Assembly: GCA_014376345.1 (NCBI GenBank)
Contig: JACMRS010000199.1
Coordinates: 1-9,031 of the forward strand
Direction: 5' to 3'
From: Bacteroidia bacterium
GTDB taxonomy: Bacteria > Bacteroidota > Bacteroidia > NS11-12g > UBA955
Length of the DNA: 9,031 nt
Below, piece after piece: positions 1 through 7,858 of this stretch; position 1 is the stretch's first letter; the number at the start of each line of letters is the position of its first letter. Both the position numbers and the translations under genes were made by a program. The notes under the pieces are model-generated. The model was not told the origin of the DNA, searched no databases, and was given only the letters and a program-made list of their open reading frames with translations.

Positions 1-330
1 GAAAGTTATTTTCTGGAAACTAATAATCCTATTTTACACGGTGAAGCAATAGCTGCAGGAATTATTGCAGAAGCCCACATCTCTGTTTTGCAAGGTATTC
101 TATCAATTGAAGAGTATTCAGAAATCAAATTATTTTTGAAATCTAAATTTCCGACACTCAATTTATCAAAAGCAAGTATCAGTGAAATTATTGAATTGTG
201 CAGGCATGATAAAAAGAATGATTTAGCAATCAGGTACATCAGATTAAAAGCAATTGGTAATGCTGAATATAATATTGTAATCGATGAAAATGTTATCAAA
301 GAAAGTTTACTAAACTATATTAAATCATGA
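1..330 (+). CDS. aroB: 3-dehydroquinate synthase, C-terminal fragment (5' end outside window)
   Basis: This is the last 109 residues of AroB, the NAD- and metal-dependent cytoplasmic enzyme that cyclises DAHP to 3-dehydroquinate in the second step of the shikimate pathway. The frame is open from base 1 to the TGA at 328-330. The visible part begins just before the conserved ILHGEAIAAGI segment (visible residues 11-21). By family knowledge its His (visible residue 13) is one of the metal ligands. Further on, a HDKKN segment (visible residues 69-73) matches the conserved DKK region, followed by the IRLKAIGNAEY strand typical of the C-terminal domain. The other metal ligands and the NAD-binding domain lie upstream and cannot be checked. 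The stop overlaps the next gene's start in an ATGA, so translation of the two is probably coupled. Co-location with aroA and aroC supports the assignment. Identification is strong despite the truncation by the window edge. Confidence 0.93.
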   Translation, partial: ESYFLETNNPILHGEAIAAGIIAEAHISVLQGILSIEEYSEIKLFLKSKFPTLNLSKASISEIIELCRHDKKNDLAIRYIRLKAIGNAEYNIVIDENVIKESLLNYIKS

Positions 331-986
331 AAAAATTTATCGCCATTTTCGCCGCATTCGCAATTGTAACTGCATTCCTTAGTTCATTCAATTTTCCTTT
401 AAAATTAACTAAATCCCAATTTAAATTTAAAAATACAACAAGCAATCAATACCACACAGGCGACCTGATATTTCAGACAAATACTGCCGGACAGGGAATG
501 GCTATTCAGATTGCAACCAAATCTAAGATTACACACGTAGGAATGATCTGCGTTAAAAATGGAGAGAATTATGTGTATGAGGCCAACGGACCTGTGAGTC
601 TTACCCCTCTTAAACAATTTATATCTCACGGATCAGGAAATCATTTTACAGTAAAAAGACTTAAGAATGAAAGCGTTTTAAACGACTCTGTCAGAAGCAA
701 AATGATCACTATTGCAGAAACCTATATTGACAAACCTTATGATATTTGGTTTGGGTGGAATGATGATTACATTTATTGCTCGGAACTGGTTTGGAAAATT
801 TATAAAAATACCTCAGGAATAGACATCGGCAAACTACAGAAGCTTAAAGAATTTGATCTTACAAATCCTATTGTTAAAAGTGTGGTGACAGAACGTTACG
901 GCACAAATATTCCTTATGACGAAACTGTAATTTCACCCGCTGCAATTTTTAATTATCCTGATTTAATTATTTTAGAAACTAAATAA
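327..986 (+). CDS. YiiX/YebB-like (C92 / DUF830-type) permuted papain-fold cysteine hydrolase, exported or membrane-anchored
   Basis: A 219-residue protein resembling the YaeF/YiiX family of circularly permuted NlpC/P60-like cysteine hydrolases. It opens with a Lys-Lys start and a hydrophobic stretch (residues 4-19), a signal peptide or N-terminal anchor, so it should act outside the cytoplasm. Family landmarks appear in order: GDLIF (45-49), THVGM with the likely catalytic His70, YVYEANGPV with acidic Glu85, and YCSELVW with the likely nucleophile Cys151. In permuted members the His precedes the Cys, as here. The family is linked to amide or acyl bonds in cell-wall peptides or lipids, but the substrate is not established and I do not infer one. 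The ATG at 327 overlaps the aroB stop by 4 bp and the stop TAA (984-986) directly abuts the aroA ATG, so it is embedded in the aro transcript. No Shine-Dalgarno sequence is visible, so coupling is likely. Family call is fairly sure; physiological role is unknown. Confidence 0.8.
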   Translation: MKKFIAIFAAFAIVTAFLSSFNFPLKLTKSQFKFKNTTSNQYHTGDLIFQTNTAGQGMAIQIATKSKITHVGMICVKNGENYVYEANGPVSLTPLKQFISHGSGNHFTVKRLKNESVLNDSVRSKMITIAETYIDKPYDIWFGWNDDYIYCSELVWKIYKNTSGIDIGKLQKLKEFDLTNPIVKSVVTERYGTNIPYDETVISPAAIFNYPDLIILETK

Positions 987-2198
987 ATGAATCTGAGCAT
1001 TGAGTATAAAAAACATGGCAATGCTAAAGCTTTTATTAAACTTCCTTTTTCTAAAAGCATTGCAAACAGATTGCTTATACTCAAACATCTTTATGCTCAT
1101 AATCTCGAAATAAAGAATCTTCCTGATTCTAATGATTCTTTAATTTTAAAAAACCTTCTTGAAAATATTCATTCAGAAATGAATGCCGAAGATGCCGGTA
1201 CTGCATATCGTTTTCTTGTGGCAATACTAGCAGTTACAGAAGGCACTTTCAGACTTTCGGGCACTGAAAGAATGCACGAAAGACCGGTTAAAACACTTGT
1301 TGACGCACTTAAAAAACTTGGTGCATCAATTGAATATGAAAACAAAAATGGTTTCCCTCCTCTTATTATTAATGGTAAAAAAATTGAAGGCGGAACTGTT
1401 ACCTTAACCAATCCTGAAAGCAGTCAGTTTATTTCTGCATTGATGATGGTTGCGCCTTTATTCCATTCAGGAATAGAAATCAAAATTGAAGGGAAACATC
1501 CTTCAGAACCTTATTCAAAAATTACATCAGAACTGATGAATCAACTGGGATTTAAGGTGATCCATTCAGGAAATAAAATTGTAGTTGATCCATATATTCC
1601 TGAAAAATTTCCTGAATACTTTTCTGTCGAACAAGACTGGAGTTCTGCAGTTTATTTTTATTGTCTTTCAGCATTGATTCCGGAAAATATTATCCTGACA
1701 GATTTAAAAAAGGAGACATTACAAGGAGATGGAAAATATTTAAATCAGCTTCCATCAACAGAAACTAAAGAAGGATTAGTAATTGAAAAATCTAGTTTAA
1801 ATCAAACAATGTTTGAACTTGATTGCAGTAACATTCCAGATCTTGCTCTGCCAATAATCGTTCTAAATTCAATATTAAAAATTCCTTCATTTTTTACCGG
1901 TCTTGAAAGTTTAAAAATAAAAGAAAGCAACAGAACTGAGGCAATAGCAACTGAACTTCAAAAATTAAACATTCGTTTTTATGAAGATGGGAAAGGCTGG
2001 CGTCTGGATCCTATCAATCTTAAATTTAAAGAAAATATTAAATTCAAAACTTATAATGACCATCGTATAGCAATGTCTTTGTCAATGTTTGCTGTACTTG
2101 GCAAAATTATTATTGAAGATGCAAGTGTTGTAAAAAAATCTTTCCCGCAATACTGGCAGCAACTTGAAAATCTTAACTTTGCAATCGAACAACAATAA
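987..2198 (+). CDS. aroA: 3-phosphoshikimate 1-carboxyvinyltransferase (EPSP synthase)
   Basis: Transfers the enolpyruvyl group of PEP to shikimate-3-phosphate, the sixth step of the shikimate pathway, in the cytoplasm. At 403 residues it is somewhat shorter than the E. coli enzyme (about 427) but complete. Visible active-site motifs are SKSIANR (22-28; Lys23, Ser24, Arg28 bind substrate), DAGTAYRF (69-76, PEP loop), RMHERP (95-100), SSQFISALM (146-154), PDLALP (284-289; Asp285 matches catalytic Asp313 of E. coli), KESNR (312-316; Glu313 matches Glu341), TYNDHR (355-360), and a Lys before SFPQYW near residue 384 matching Lys411. The PEP loop differs from the E. coli NAGTAMRP form by having Tyr74 and Phe76 where E. 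coli has Met99 and Pro101. The ATG follows the upstream stop with no intervening base, and aroC begins 3 bp after its own stop, indicating one polycistronic message. No frameshift or missing catalytic residue was seen. Confidence 0.96.
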   Translation: MNLSIEYKKHGNAKAFIKLPFSKSIANRLLILKHLYAHNLEIKNLPDSNDSLILKNLLENIHSEMNAEDAGTAYRFLVAILAVTEGTFRLSGTERMHERPVKTLVDALKKLGASIEYENKNGFPPLIINGKKIEGGTVTLTNPESSQFISALMMVAPLFHSGIEIKIEGKHPSEPYSKITSELMNQLGFKVIHSGNKIVVDPYIPEKFPEYFSVEQDWSSAVYFYCLSALIPENIILTDLKKETLQGDGKYLNQLPSTETKEGLVIEKSSLNQTMFELDCSNIPDLALPIIVLNSILKIPSFFTGLESLKIKESNRTEAIATELQKLNIRFYEDGKGWRLDPINLKFKENIKFKTYNDHRIAMSLSMFAVLGKIIIEDASVVKKSFPQYWQQLENLNFAIEQQ

Positions 2199-2201
2199 CT
2201 G

Positions 2202-3281
2202 ATGAGCAATTCACTGGGAACAATATTTAAGATTACTAGCTTTGGAGAAAGTCATGGACCATCTGTTGGGATAGTAATTGATGGCTGCCCTGCAGGATTG
2301 TATATTGACGAAGATTATATTAATTCAAGACTTGCAAAAAGAAGACCGGGACAATCAGCTATAACTACACAGCGCAAAGAATCTGATAATTGCAACATAA
2401 TTTCAGGCGTTTTTGAAAACACGAGTACCGGAGCGCCTATTTGCATTTTAATTGAAAACAATGACCAGCGATCAGTTGATTATGATGAACTTAAAAATAT
2501 CATAAGGCCAGGGCATGCAGATTATACCTATAATCAGAAATACGGCATTCGTGATTACAAAGGAGGAGGTAGAAGCAGTGCAAGAATTACGGCAGGATGG
2601 GTAGCAGCTGGTGCAATAGCAGAGCTTTTATTAAAACATAAATTTCCTGAGCTTTCAATAAATGCTTATGTATCGCAGGTTTATAATCTTGCAATGACAA
2701 AGCCGCATATTTTCAAACCAGAGGATATTGATTCAAACATTGTAAGGTGTCCGGATAAAGAACTTGCAAAAAAAATTGAAGCACTTATTCTTAAAACAAA
2801 AGAGGAAGGTGATAGTGTTGGCGGAATTATTAGTTGCAATGTTGAAGGCTGTCCTGCAGGATTGGGAGAGCCGGTTTTTAATAAATTACAGTCGGCACTT
2901 GGAAAAGCAATGCTCAGTATTAATGCTGTAAAAGGTGTTCAATTTGGAGATGGTTTTGATAGTGCGTCTAAAAAAGGATCCGAATCAAATGATTCTTTTT
3001 TGGCAGGATCATTAAAGAATATTACTGAAACAAACAGTTCAGGAGGTATGCTTGGAGGTATCAGCAATGGGATGCCATTATTTTTTGAAGTAGCTTTTAA
3101 GCCGGCTTCAACAATAGCATTACCTCAAAATACAGTTGACTCTTCAGGAAATCCTGTTATACTCAAATCTCAGGGCAGGCACGATCCTTGTGTTGTTCCC
3201 AGAGCAGTACCAATAGTTGAAGCGATGACAGCCATAGTACTTGCAGATATGCATTTGATGTCATATTCAAACCATATTTAA
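2202..3281 (+). CDS. aroC: chorismate synthase
   Basis: Converts EPSP to chorismate by 1,4-trans elimination of phosphate using reduced FMN. This is the last common step before Phe, Tyr, Trp, folate and menaquinone branches, in the cytoplasm. The 359-residue length is normal for the family. Three family signatures are intact: FGESHG (14-19, with the conserved His18 near the N-terminus), RPGHADYTY (102-110, second conserved His105) followed by YKGGGRSSARIT (119-130), and SQGRHDPCVVPRAVP (323-337). The LAKRRPGQS segment (45-52) matches the conserved basic loop that binds substrate and flavin. The ATG at 2202 is 3 bp after the aroA stop. It gives the expected N-terminus, in which the GTIFK strand precedes the first signature, so no alternative start is needed. 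It appears to be the last gene of the aro cluster, since a 63-bp gap with promoter-like sequence follows. Confidence 0.97.
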   Translation: MSNSLGTIFKITSFGESHGPSVGIVIDGCPAGLYIDEDYINSRLAKRRPGQSAITTQRKESDNCNIISGVFENTSTGAPICILIENNDQRSVDYDELKNIIRPGHADYTYNQKYGIRDYKGGGRSSARITAGWVAAGAIAELLLKHKFPELSINAYVSQVYNLAMTKPHIFKPEDIDSNIVRCPDKELAKKIEALILKTKEEGDSVGGIISCNVEGCPAGLGEPVFNKLQSALGKAMLSINAVKGVQFGDGFDSASKKGSESNDSFLAGSLKNITETNSSGGMLGGISNGMPLFFEVAFKPASTIALPQNTVDSSGNPVILKSQGRHDPCVVPRAVPIVEAMTAIVLADMHLMSYSNHI

Positions 3282-3297
3282 CGGATATAGACAGACA

Positions 3298-3307
3298 TTT
3301 CCGGAAA
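3298..3307. promoter_or_regulatory. 10-bp perfect palindrome TTTCCGGAAA upstream of the protease gene (possible operator)
   Basis: The sequence TTTCCGGAAA is its own reverse complement and lies in the only intergenic gap longer than 20 bp between genes in the window. Its centre is about 16 bp upstream of the middle of the -7 element at 3315-3322, so it overlaps the zone where the -33 element would be read. That position would suit a dimeric transcription factor. With no loop it is a poor RNA hairpin. A single short palindrome in AT-rich sequence can occur by chance, so the regulatory reading is inference only. Confidence 0.25.
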
Positions 3308-3314
3308 AATTCGT

Positions 3315-3322
3315 TATTTTTG
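3315..3322 (+). promoter_or_regulatory. Bacteroidota-type -7 promoter element (TAnnTTTG) for the metalloprotease gene
   Basis: TATTTTTG fits the Bacteroidota primary-sigma -7 consensus TAnnTTTG at every defined base. It sits 22 bp upstream of the ATG at 3345, so transcription would start near 3329 and leave a very short A/T-rich leader, as is common in this phylum. No TTG is found at the usual -33 distance (roughly 3285-3296), so the promoter is weak or depends on another factor. It would drive the protease gene and perhaps the downstream topA and SirB1-like genes. An AT-only inverted repeat (AAAAAT at 3305-3310 and ATTTTT at 3316-3321) overlaps it, probably by composition. Confidence 0.5.
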
Positions 3323-3344
3323 ATGAAATTTCGAATTAAAATTA

Positions 3345-5420
3345 ATGAAAAGATCCATTTTATTTATTGCTTTTGGCATAATATCCTTTGGTTCGCTTAA
3401 ATCACAATGTTTGAGCGACATCATAAACAAAGAAATTCAATCTAAATTTAAAGGTGCTGAGACTGAAGAACAAGAGTTTTACAAAAATGTTCAACCTGTT
3501 TCTTCTACAAAAAGAGCTGCTATTCTTAAAATTCCGGTAGTTTTTCATGTGATTCACACAAACGGAACTGAAAATATTTCTAAAGAACAAATAGCAGATC
3601 AGATGAGGATTTTAAATCTTGATTACAGTATGACTAATACAAATTTATCTAGTGTAAGAAGTATTTTTACCGGTGTAATTTCAAACATGCAGATTCAGTT
3701 TGAGTTAGCTAAAATTGATCCAAACGGAAATTGTACAGATGGTATTAACAGGGTTTACAGCACTGCACATGTTGATGCCAGAGATAACGTAAAAGCTGTT
3801 GCAAGATGGGACATGACTAAGTATTTGAATATTTGGGTTGTAAGCTCAATCAACAGTGACGGTGCTGATGGCATAGTACTTGGTTATGCTCAGTTTCCAA
3901 GCACTTCTAAATTCAGTCCGAACACTGATGGAGTTGTTGTAAGATCTGATTATATAGGTTCAATCGGAACCAGCGATATAATTAAAGCCGGGCGGGTACT
4001 TACCCATGAAATAGGACATTGGCTTGGGTTATTTCATCCATTTCAGGGAGATTGTAATGTTTCACAAGGTGATTATTGCTTAGACACTCCCCCTGTTACC
4101 GGAACATTTACAAATGCTTATTGCAGTCCAAGTACTAATTCTTGCAAAAATGACAATCCTGATCTTCCCGATCAGTTCGAGAACTTTATGGATTATGCAC
4201 GCGGCGAATGTCAGGCGATGTTTACTATCAATCAAAAAGACATTGCAAGAAATGTGATGGAAGGTGCTACTTATAGTTTCAGAAAAAATCTTTGGTCGAA
4301 TGCTAATCTGATAGCAACCGGTCTTTCAAGTGGCTCTGCGGCTCCACAGGCTAATTTTACAAGTACTAAAAGATTTGTATGTGTTGGAGACCCAATAACA
4401 TTTTTTGATGAAAGTTGTAAATCTCAGCCAACTTCAAGACAATGGACATTCACCGGTGCTTCAACTACAAGCACTAATCTGCAACAACCAACTATTACTT
4501 ATTTAAAAAGCGGTACTTATAAGGTATCATTAACAGTTAGTAACAGCAATGGAAACGACACCAAAACCGAAGAGGATTATATAGATGTGAGACCTGCAGT
4601 AGCTAATAAAAAACCGGCAATTATTCAGGGTTTTGAAAATCCGAATTTTGAAGGGGATGATGGTTGGTATATTGTAAAAAATGCACCTAAATACTGGCAG
4701 CTTACTAACAACGCATTTGAAGGAACAAACGCATTATACTTGCCTCTTGATTCAAATGTTACAGAAGGACAGCGTTTTCAGTTTGAAACAGTGCCAGTAG
4801 ATTTAAGGACACTTAAGGGTACATCGCCTAAATTATCTTATATGGTTGCTTACGGAAGAATTACTTCAAACGATGTAACAGAAAGGCTTCGTATCTATAT
4901 TTCAAGGGATTGCGGCACTACCTGGGAACAAAAATATATGTCTTCGGGATCCGGCCTGGCGAGTGTTAACACTTACAAATATCAGTTTATACCAAATTCT
5001 CCATCACAATGGAAAAGAATTAGTTTCTCATTGAGTTCTTTCGAGAATGACAGCAATATCATGTTCAGATTTGAAGTAGAAGCAGGTAGCGGAAATCCTG
5101 TATTTATTGACAATATTAACATCAGTCAGTATTTTACCGGAGTTGATGAAATTAGTACTCAAAATATAATTTCAGTGTATCCAAACCCATCAGAAGGGAA
5201 AGCAACTTTGTCATACACAGCGGAACTAGCTGAAAAAGATTTTTCTGTTGAGCTTTACGATGTTACAGGAAGACTTATTGAAAACATAACAAAAGAAGGC
5301 ATTGAGGCCGGTGAGCACAAGTTTGACATCTCACGAAAAAGCCTTCCTTACGGAATCTATCTGATAAAAATTAAAACAAGTAAGCAAGTTATCAGTAAAA
5401 AGGTCATATTTGCGAACTAA
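3345..5420 (+). CDS. Secreted M43-family (pappalysin/cytophagalysin-like) zinc metalloprotease with PKD and T9SS sorting domains
   Basis: A 691-residue multidomain exoprotease. Residues 1-21 form a Sec signal peptide (basic start, hydrophobic core, cleavage probably near Ser20-Gln21). The catalytic domain spans about 60-315 and carries HEIGHWLGLFH (221-231), the HExxHxxGxxH zinc motif with His221, His225, His231 and Glu222, plus a Met-turn in FMDYA (Met282). Cysteines at 237, 245, 260, 267 and 289 surround the active site, as in M43 enzymes stabilised by disulfides. A PKD-like domain follows (about 335-417, with GTYKVSLTVSN at 390-400). Next is a beta-rich, probably jelly-roll domain of unknown ligand (about 425-597). 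The C-terminus (about 606-691) is a type A T9SS sorting domain: VYPNPSEG, LYDVTGRLI, then LPYGIYLIKI and a Lys-rich last strand. It should cross the outer membrane through T9SS and be released or surface-anchored after tail removal. The substrate is unknown. The gene follows its own -7 element and is functionally unrelated to the aro genes. Confidence 0.9.
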   Translation: MKRSILFIAFGIISFGSLKSQCLSDIINKEIQSKFKGAETEEQEFYKNVQPVSSTKRAAILKIPVVFHVIHTNGTENISKEQIADQMRILNLDYSMTNTNLSSVRSIFTGVISNMQIQFELAKIDPNGNCTDGINRVYSTAHVDARDNVKAVARWDMTKYLNIWVVSSINSDGADGIVLGYAQFPSTSKFSPNTDGVVVRSDYIGSIGTSDIIKAGRVLTHEIGHWLGLFHPFQGDCNVSQGDYCLDTPPVTGTFTNAYCSPSTNSCKNDNPDLPDQFENFMDYARGECQAMFTINQKDIARNVMEGATYSFRKNLWSNANLIATGLSSGSAAPQANFTSTKRFVCVGDPITFFDESCKSQPTSRQWTFTGASTTSTNLQQPTITYLKSGTYKVSLTVSNSNGNDTKTEEDYIDVRPAVANKKPAIIQGFENPNFEGDDGWYIVKNAPKYWQLTNNAFEGTNALYLPLDSNVTEGQRFQFETVPVDLRTLKGTSPKLSYMVAYGRITSNDVTERLRIYISRDCGTTWEQKYMSSGSGLASVNTYKYQFIPNSPSQWKRISFSLSSFENDSNIMFRFEVEAGSGNPVFIDNINISQYFTGVDEISTQNIISVYPNPSEGKATLSYTAELAEKDFSVELYDVTGRLIENITKEGIEAGEHKFDISRKSLPYGIYLIKIKTSKQVISKKVIFAN

Positions 5421-5437
5421 AATTTTATAAATTAATA

Positions 5438-7849
5438 ATGACTAAAAACCTGGTAATAGTTGAGTCGCCTGCAAAAGCAAAAACAATTGAAAAATTTTTA
5501 GGTAAAGATTTTACAGTAAGATCAAGTTATGGACATATAAGGGATCTCGATAAAGGAGATTCTGCTATTGACGTTAAAAATAATTTTGCACCCAAATATG
5601 TTGTTTCTCCTGATAAGAAGAACATCGTTACTGAACTGAAAAAATTAGCAAAAGAGTCTGAAATGGTATGGTTAGCATCGGACGAGGACCGCGAAGGAGA
5701 AGCTATTTCCTGGCATTTATTTGAAGTACTCGATCTTAAACCAGCCAATACAAAAAGGATTGTTTTTCATGAAATTACAAAGCCGGCAATTGAAAATGCT
5801 ATCAAAAATCCAAGAGATATTGACAAAAATTTAGTTGATGCTCAGCAAGCAAGGCGTGTTTTAGACAGACTTGTAGGATTTGAACTTTCTCCGATACTAT
5901 GGAAAAAAGTAAAACCCTCTCTTTCTGCAGGTCGTGTTCAATCTGTAGCAGTAAGGCTGATTGTGGAAAGAGAAAGAGAAATTAACAATTTCAATGCCAC
6001 ATCAGATTATAAAATTACAGCCCAATTATCAAAAGAGGGTGACAGCAAAATTATAAAAGCTGAGTTACCACAGCGTTTTAAAACTAAAGAACAGGCAGAA
6101 GCATTTCTTCAGAGTTGTGTTTCAGCATCTTATGCAGTAGATCATATTGAGGTAAAACCGACTTTCAGAAAGCCGGCAGCACCTTTTACTACTTCAACAT
6201 TACAACAGGAAGCCAGCAGAAAACTTGGTTATCCGGTTGGTAAAACAATGCTTCTTGCACAAAAACTTTACGAAGCAGGCTTTATAACATACATGAGAAC
6301 AGATTCTGTGAATTTATCTCAAACTGCTATTAAGGGTGCTGAAGCTGAAATTAAAAATGCTTATGGAGACAAATTTTCTGAGCCTAGAAATTTCACAACA
6401 AAAACTGCAGGTGCTCAGGAAGCACACGAAGCAATAAGACCAACCTATTTTAACGAACATACTATAAGTGGTGATGCTCAGGAAAAAAGACTTTACGAGC
6501 TTATCTGGAAAAGGGCAATTGCTTCTCAGATGGCAAATGCTGAACTCGAGAAAACAGTAGTAGATATAGCTGTATCAGGTATTAGTCAAAAACTAAGGGC
6601 TGAAGGTGAAGTACTTAAATTTGAAGGTTTTCTTAAAGTTTATCTTGAAGGTAATGATGACGATGAAGACGAAGGTGAAGAAAATGCCGGCATGCTTCCA
6701 CCGCTTAAAGTGAATGAAAAACTCAATTTGTTGCAGATGGTTGCTGAGCAGAAATTCTCAAGAGCTTCTCCCCGTTATACTGAAGCAAGTTTGGTTAAAA
6801 AACTTGAAGAACTTGGAATTGGAAGACCATCAACTTATGCGCCAACAATTTCTACTGTTCAAAAACGAGGTTATGTTGTACGCGAAAACCGCGAAGGCAA
6901 GGTAAGAGAATACAATATTATCACATTAAAAAATGACGCTATTTCAGCGCGTGTTGCTTCAGAAAATACAGGTGCAGAAAAAAGTAAATTATTCCCTACA
7001 GATATCGGCTCACTTGTTACTGATTTTTTAACTGAGCACTTTGGATCGATTCTCGATTACGGATTTACTGCTTCGGTTGAAAAAGAATTTGATGATATTG
7101 CTTCAGGATTAATAGGCTGGGAAAAAATGATTGACCGTTTTTACGGACCCTTTCATGCAACGGTAAATAAAACTCTTGATACTGCAGAACGCGTAAGCGG
7201 TGAGCGTGAACTTGGAAAAGATCCGGTTTCAGGATTAAAAATTATAGGAAGGATCGGAAGATTCGGCCCATTGGTTCAGATTGGAGAAACCACTGAAACA
7301 GAAAAAGCAAAATTTGCAAGTTTAAGACCCGGTCAGAGTTTAGATACAATCACTCTTGAGCAGGCTTTGGATCTTTTCAAAATGCCAAGAGAAGTAGGGA
7401 CTTTTGAAGGAAACACAATATCTGCAGCAATTGGCAGATTCGGACCATATCTGAAATTTGACAAATTGTTTATATCAATTCCAAAAGATAAAGATCCATT
7501 TACAATCAATGAGGAAGAATCTGTTGAGCTGATAAAAGCAAAACGTATAGTAGAAGCTGAGAGACTTATTAAAACTTTTACTGAAGATGCAGATCTGGAA
7601 TTGCTAAATGGCAGATGGGGACCTTATATAGCGTACAAAAAAAGCAATTATAAAATCCCTAAAACTGTTGCAGATCCAAAGACACTTTCTTTTCTTGAAA
7701 TTATGGAAATAATCAGGAAAGGCGACGAAACGGATCCTAAGAAAAAAGCAGCAGCAGCAAAAAAAGCAGCAGCACCGGCTAAAAAAGCACCGGCTAAGAA
7801 AACAGCAGCAAAAAAAACAGCAGCAAAAAAGACTGTTACCAAAAAATAA
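5438..7849 (+). CDS. topA: DNA topoisomerase I (type IA), zinc-finger-free, with Lys/Ala-rich C-terminal tail
   Basis: Relaxes negatively supercoiled DNA by transient single-strand cleavage. At 803 residues, the Toprim domain comes first (about 3-115), with Glu9 in VESPAKAKTIEKFLG and the DxDxE metal triad in DEDREGE (Asp82, Asp84, Glu86). The cleavage domain follows, with active-site Tyr285 and Arg287 in ITYMRTDS (283-290). HEAIRPT (330-336) and ELGIGRPSTYA (458-468) are further core motifs. An acidic insert lies at about 405-415. The C-terminus lacks the Cys4 zinc ribbons of E. coli TopA; Cys227 is the only cysteine in the protein. It has instead at least three repeats of the type seen in actinobacterial and Bacteroidota enzymes: GRIGRFGPLVQ (604-614), IGRFGPYLKF (665-674) and GRWGPYIAYK (725-734). 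Residues 768-803 are almost only Lys, Ala, Pro and Thr, a histone-H1-like tail expected to bind DNA. The ATG lies 17 bp after the protease stop, in an A/T-rich leader. Confident assignment. Confidence 0.97.
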   Translation: MTKNLVIVESPAKAKTIEKFLGKDFTVRSSYGHIRDLDKGDSAIDVKNNFAPKYVVSPDKKNIVTELKKLAKESEMVWLASDEDREGEAISWHLFEVLDLKPANTKRIVFHEITKPAIENAIKNPRDIDKNLVDAQQARRVLDRLVGFELSPILWKKVKPSLSAGRVQSVAVRLIVEREREINNFNATSDYKITAQLSKEGDSKIIKAELPQRFKTKEQAEAFLQSCVSASYAVDHIEVKPTFRKPAAPFTTSTLQQEASRKLGYPVGKTMLLAQKLYEAGFITYMRTDSVNLSQTAIKGAEAEIKNAYGDKFSEPRNFTTKTAGAQEAHEAIRPTYFNEHTISGDAQEKRLYELIWKRAIASQMANAELEKTVVDIAVSGISQKLRAEGEVLKFEGFLKVYLEGNDDDEDEGEENAGMLPPLKVNEKLNLLQMVAEQKFSRASPRYTEASLVKKLEELGIGRPSTYAPTISTVQKRGYVVRENREGKVREYNIITLKNDAISARVASENTGAEKSKLFPTDIGSLVTDFLTEHFGSILDYGFTASVEKEFDDIASGLIGWEKMIDRFYGPFHATVNKTLDTAERVSGERELGKDPVSGLKIIGRIGRFGPLVQIGETTETEKAKFASLRPGQSLDTITLEQALDLFKMPREVGTFEGNTISAAIGRFGPYLKFDKLFISIPKDKDPFTINEEESVELIKAKRIVEAERLIKTFTEDADLELLNGRWGPYIAYKKSNYKIPKTVADPKTLSFLEIMEIIRKGDETDPKKKAAAAKKAAAPAKKAPAKKTAAKKTAAKKTVTKK
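7739..7846 (+). repeat. Low-complexity in-frame repeat encoding the Lys/Ala tail of TopA
   Basis: This stretch encodes TopA residues 768-803 and is made almost entirely of AAA/AAG, GCA/GCT, CCG and ACA/ACT codons. A 15-bp period encoding KKTAA is clear near the end (KKTAAKKTAAKKT, residues 787-799), preceded by KKAAAPAKKAPA-type variants. There are uninterrupted runs of 7-8 adenines (for example 7810-7817). Such repeats change length by slippage or unequal recombination, so tail length probably varies between strains, and homopolymer errors could create false frameshifts in assemblies. Here the frame is intact to the TAA at 7847-7849. Confidence 0.85.
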
Positions 7850-7858
7850 AGTTAAAGC

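Noticed and set aside
6..299. 97-codon minus-strand open frame opposite aroB
   Set aside because: It lies wholly within the clear AroB reading frame, shows no motif of its own and is best explained as a shadow frame in AT-rich coding sequence.
5405..5412. CATATTTG just upstream of topA as a possible -7 promoter element
   Set aside because: It misses the first consensus base, has no TTG at the proper distance and lies inside the end of the protease gene. It could be a weak topA promoter, but the evidence is too thin to list it.
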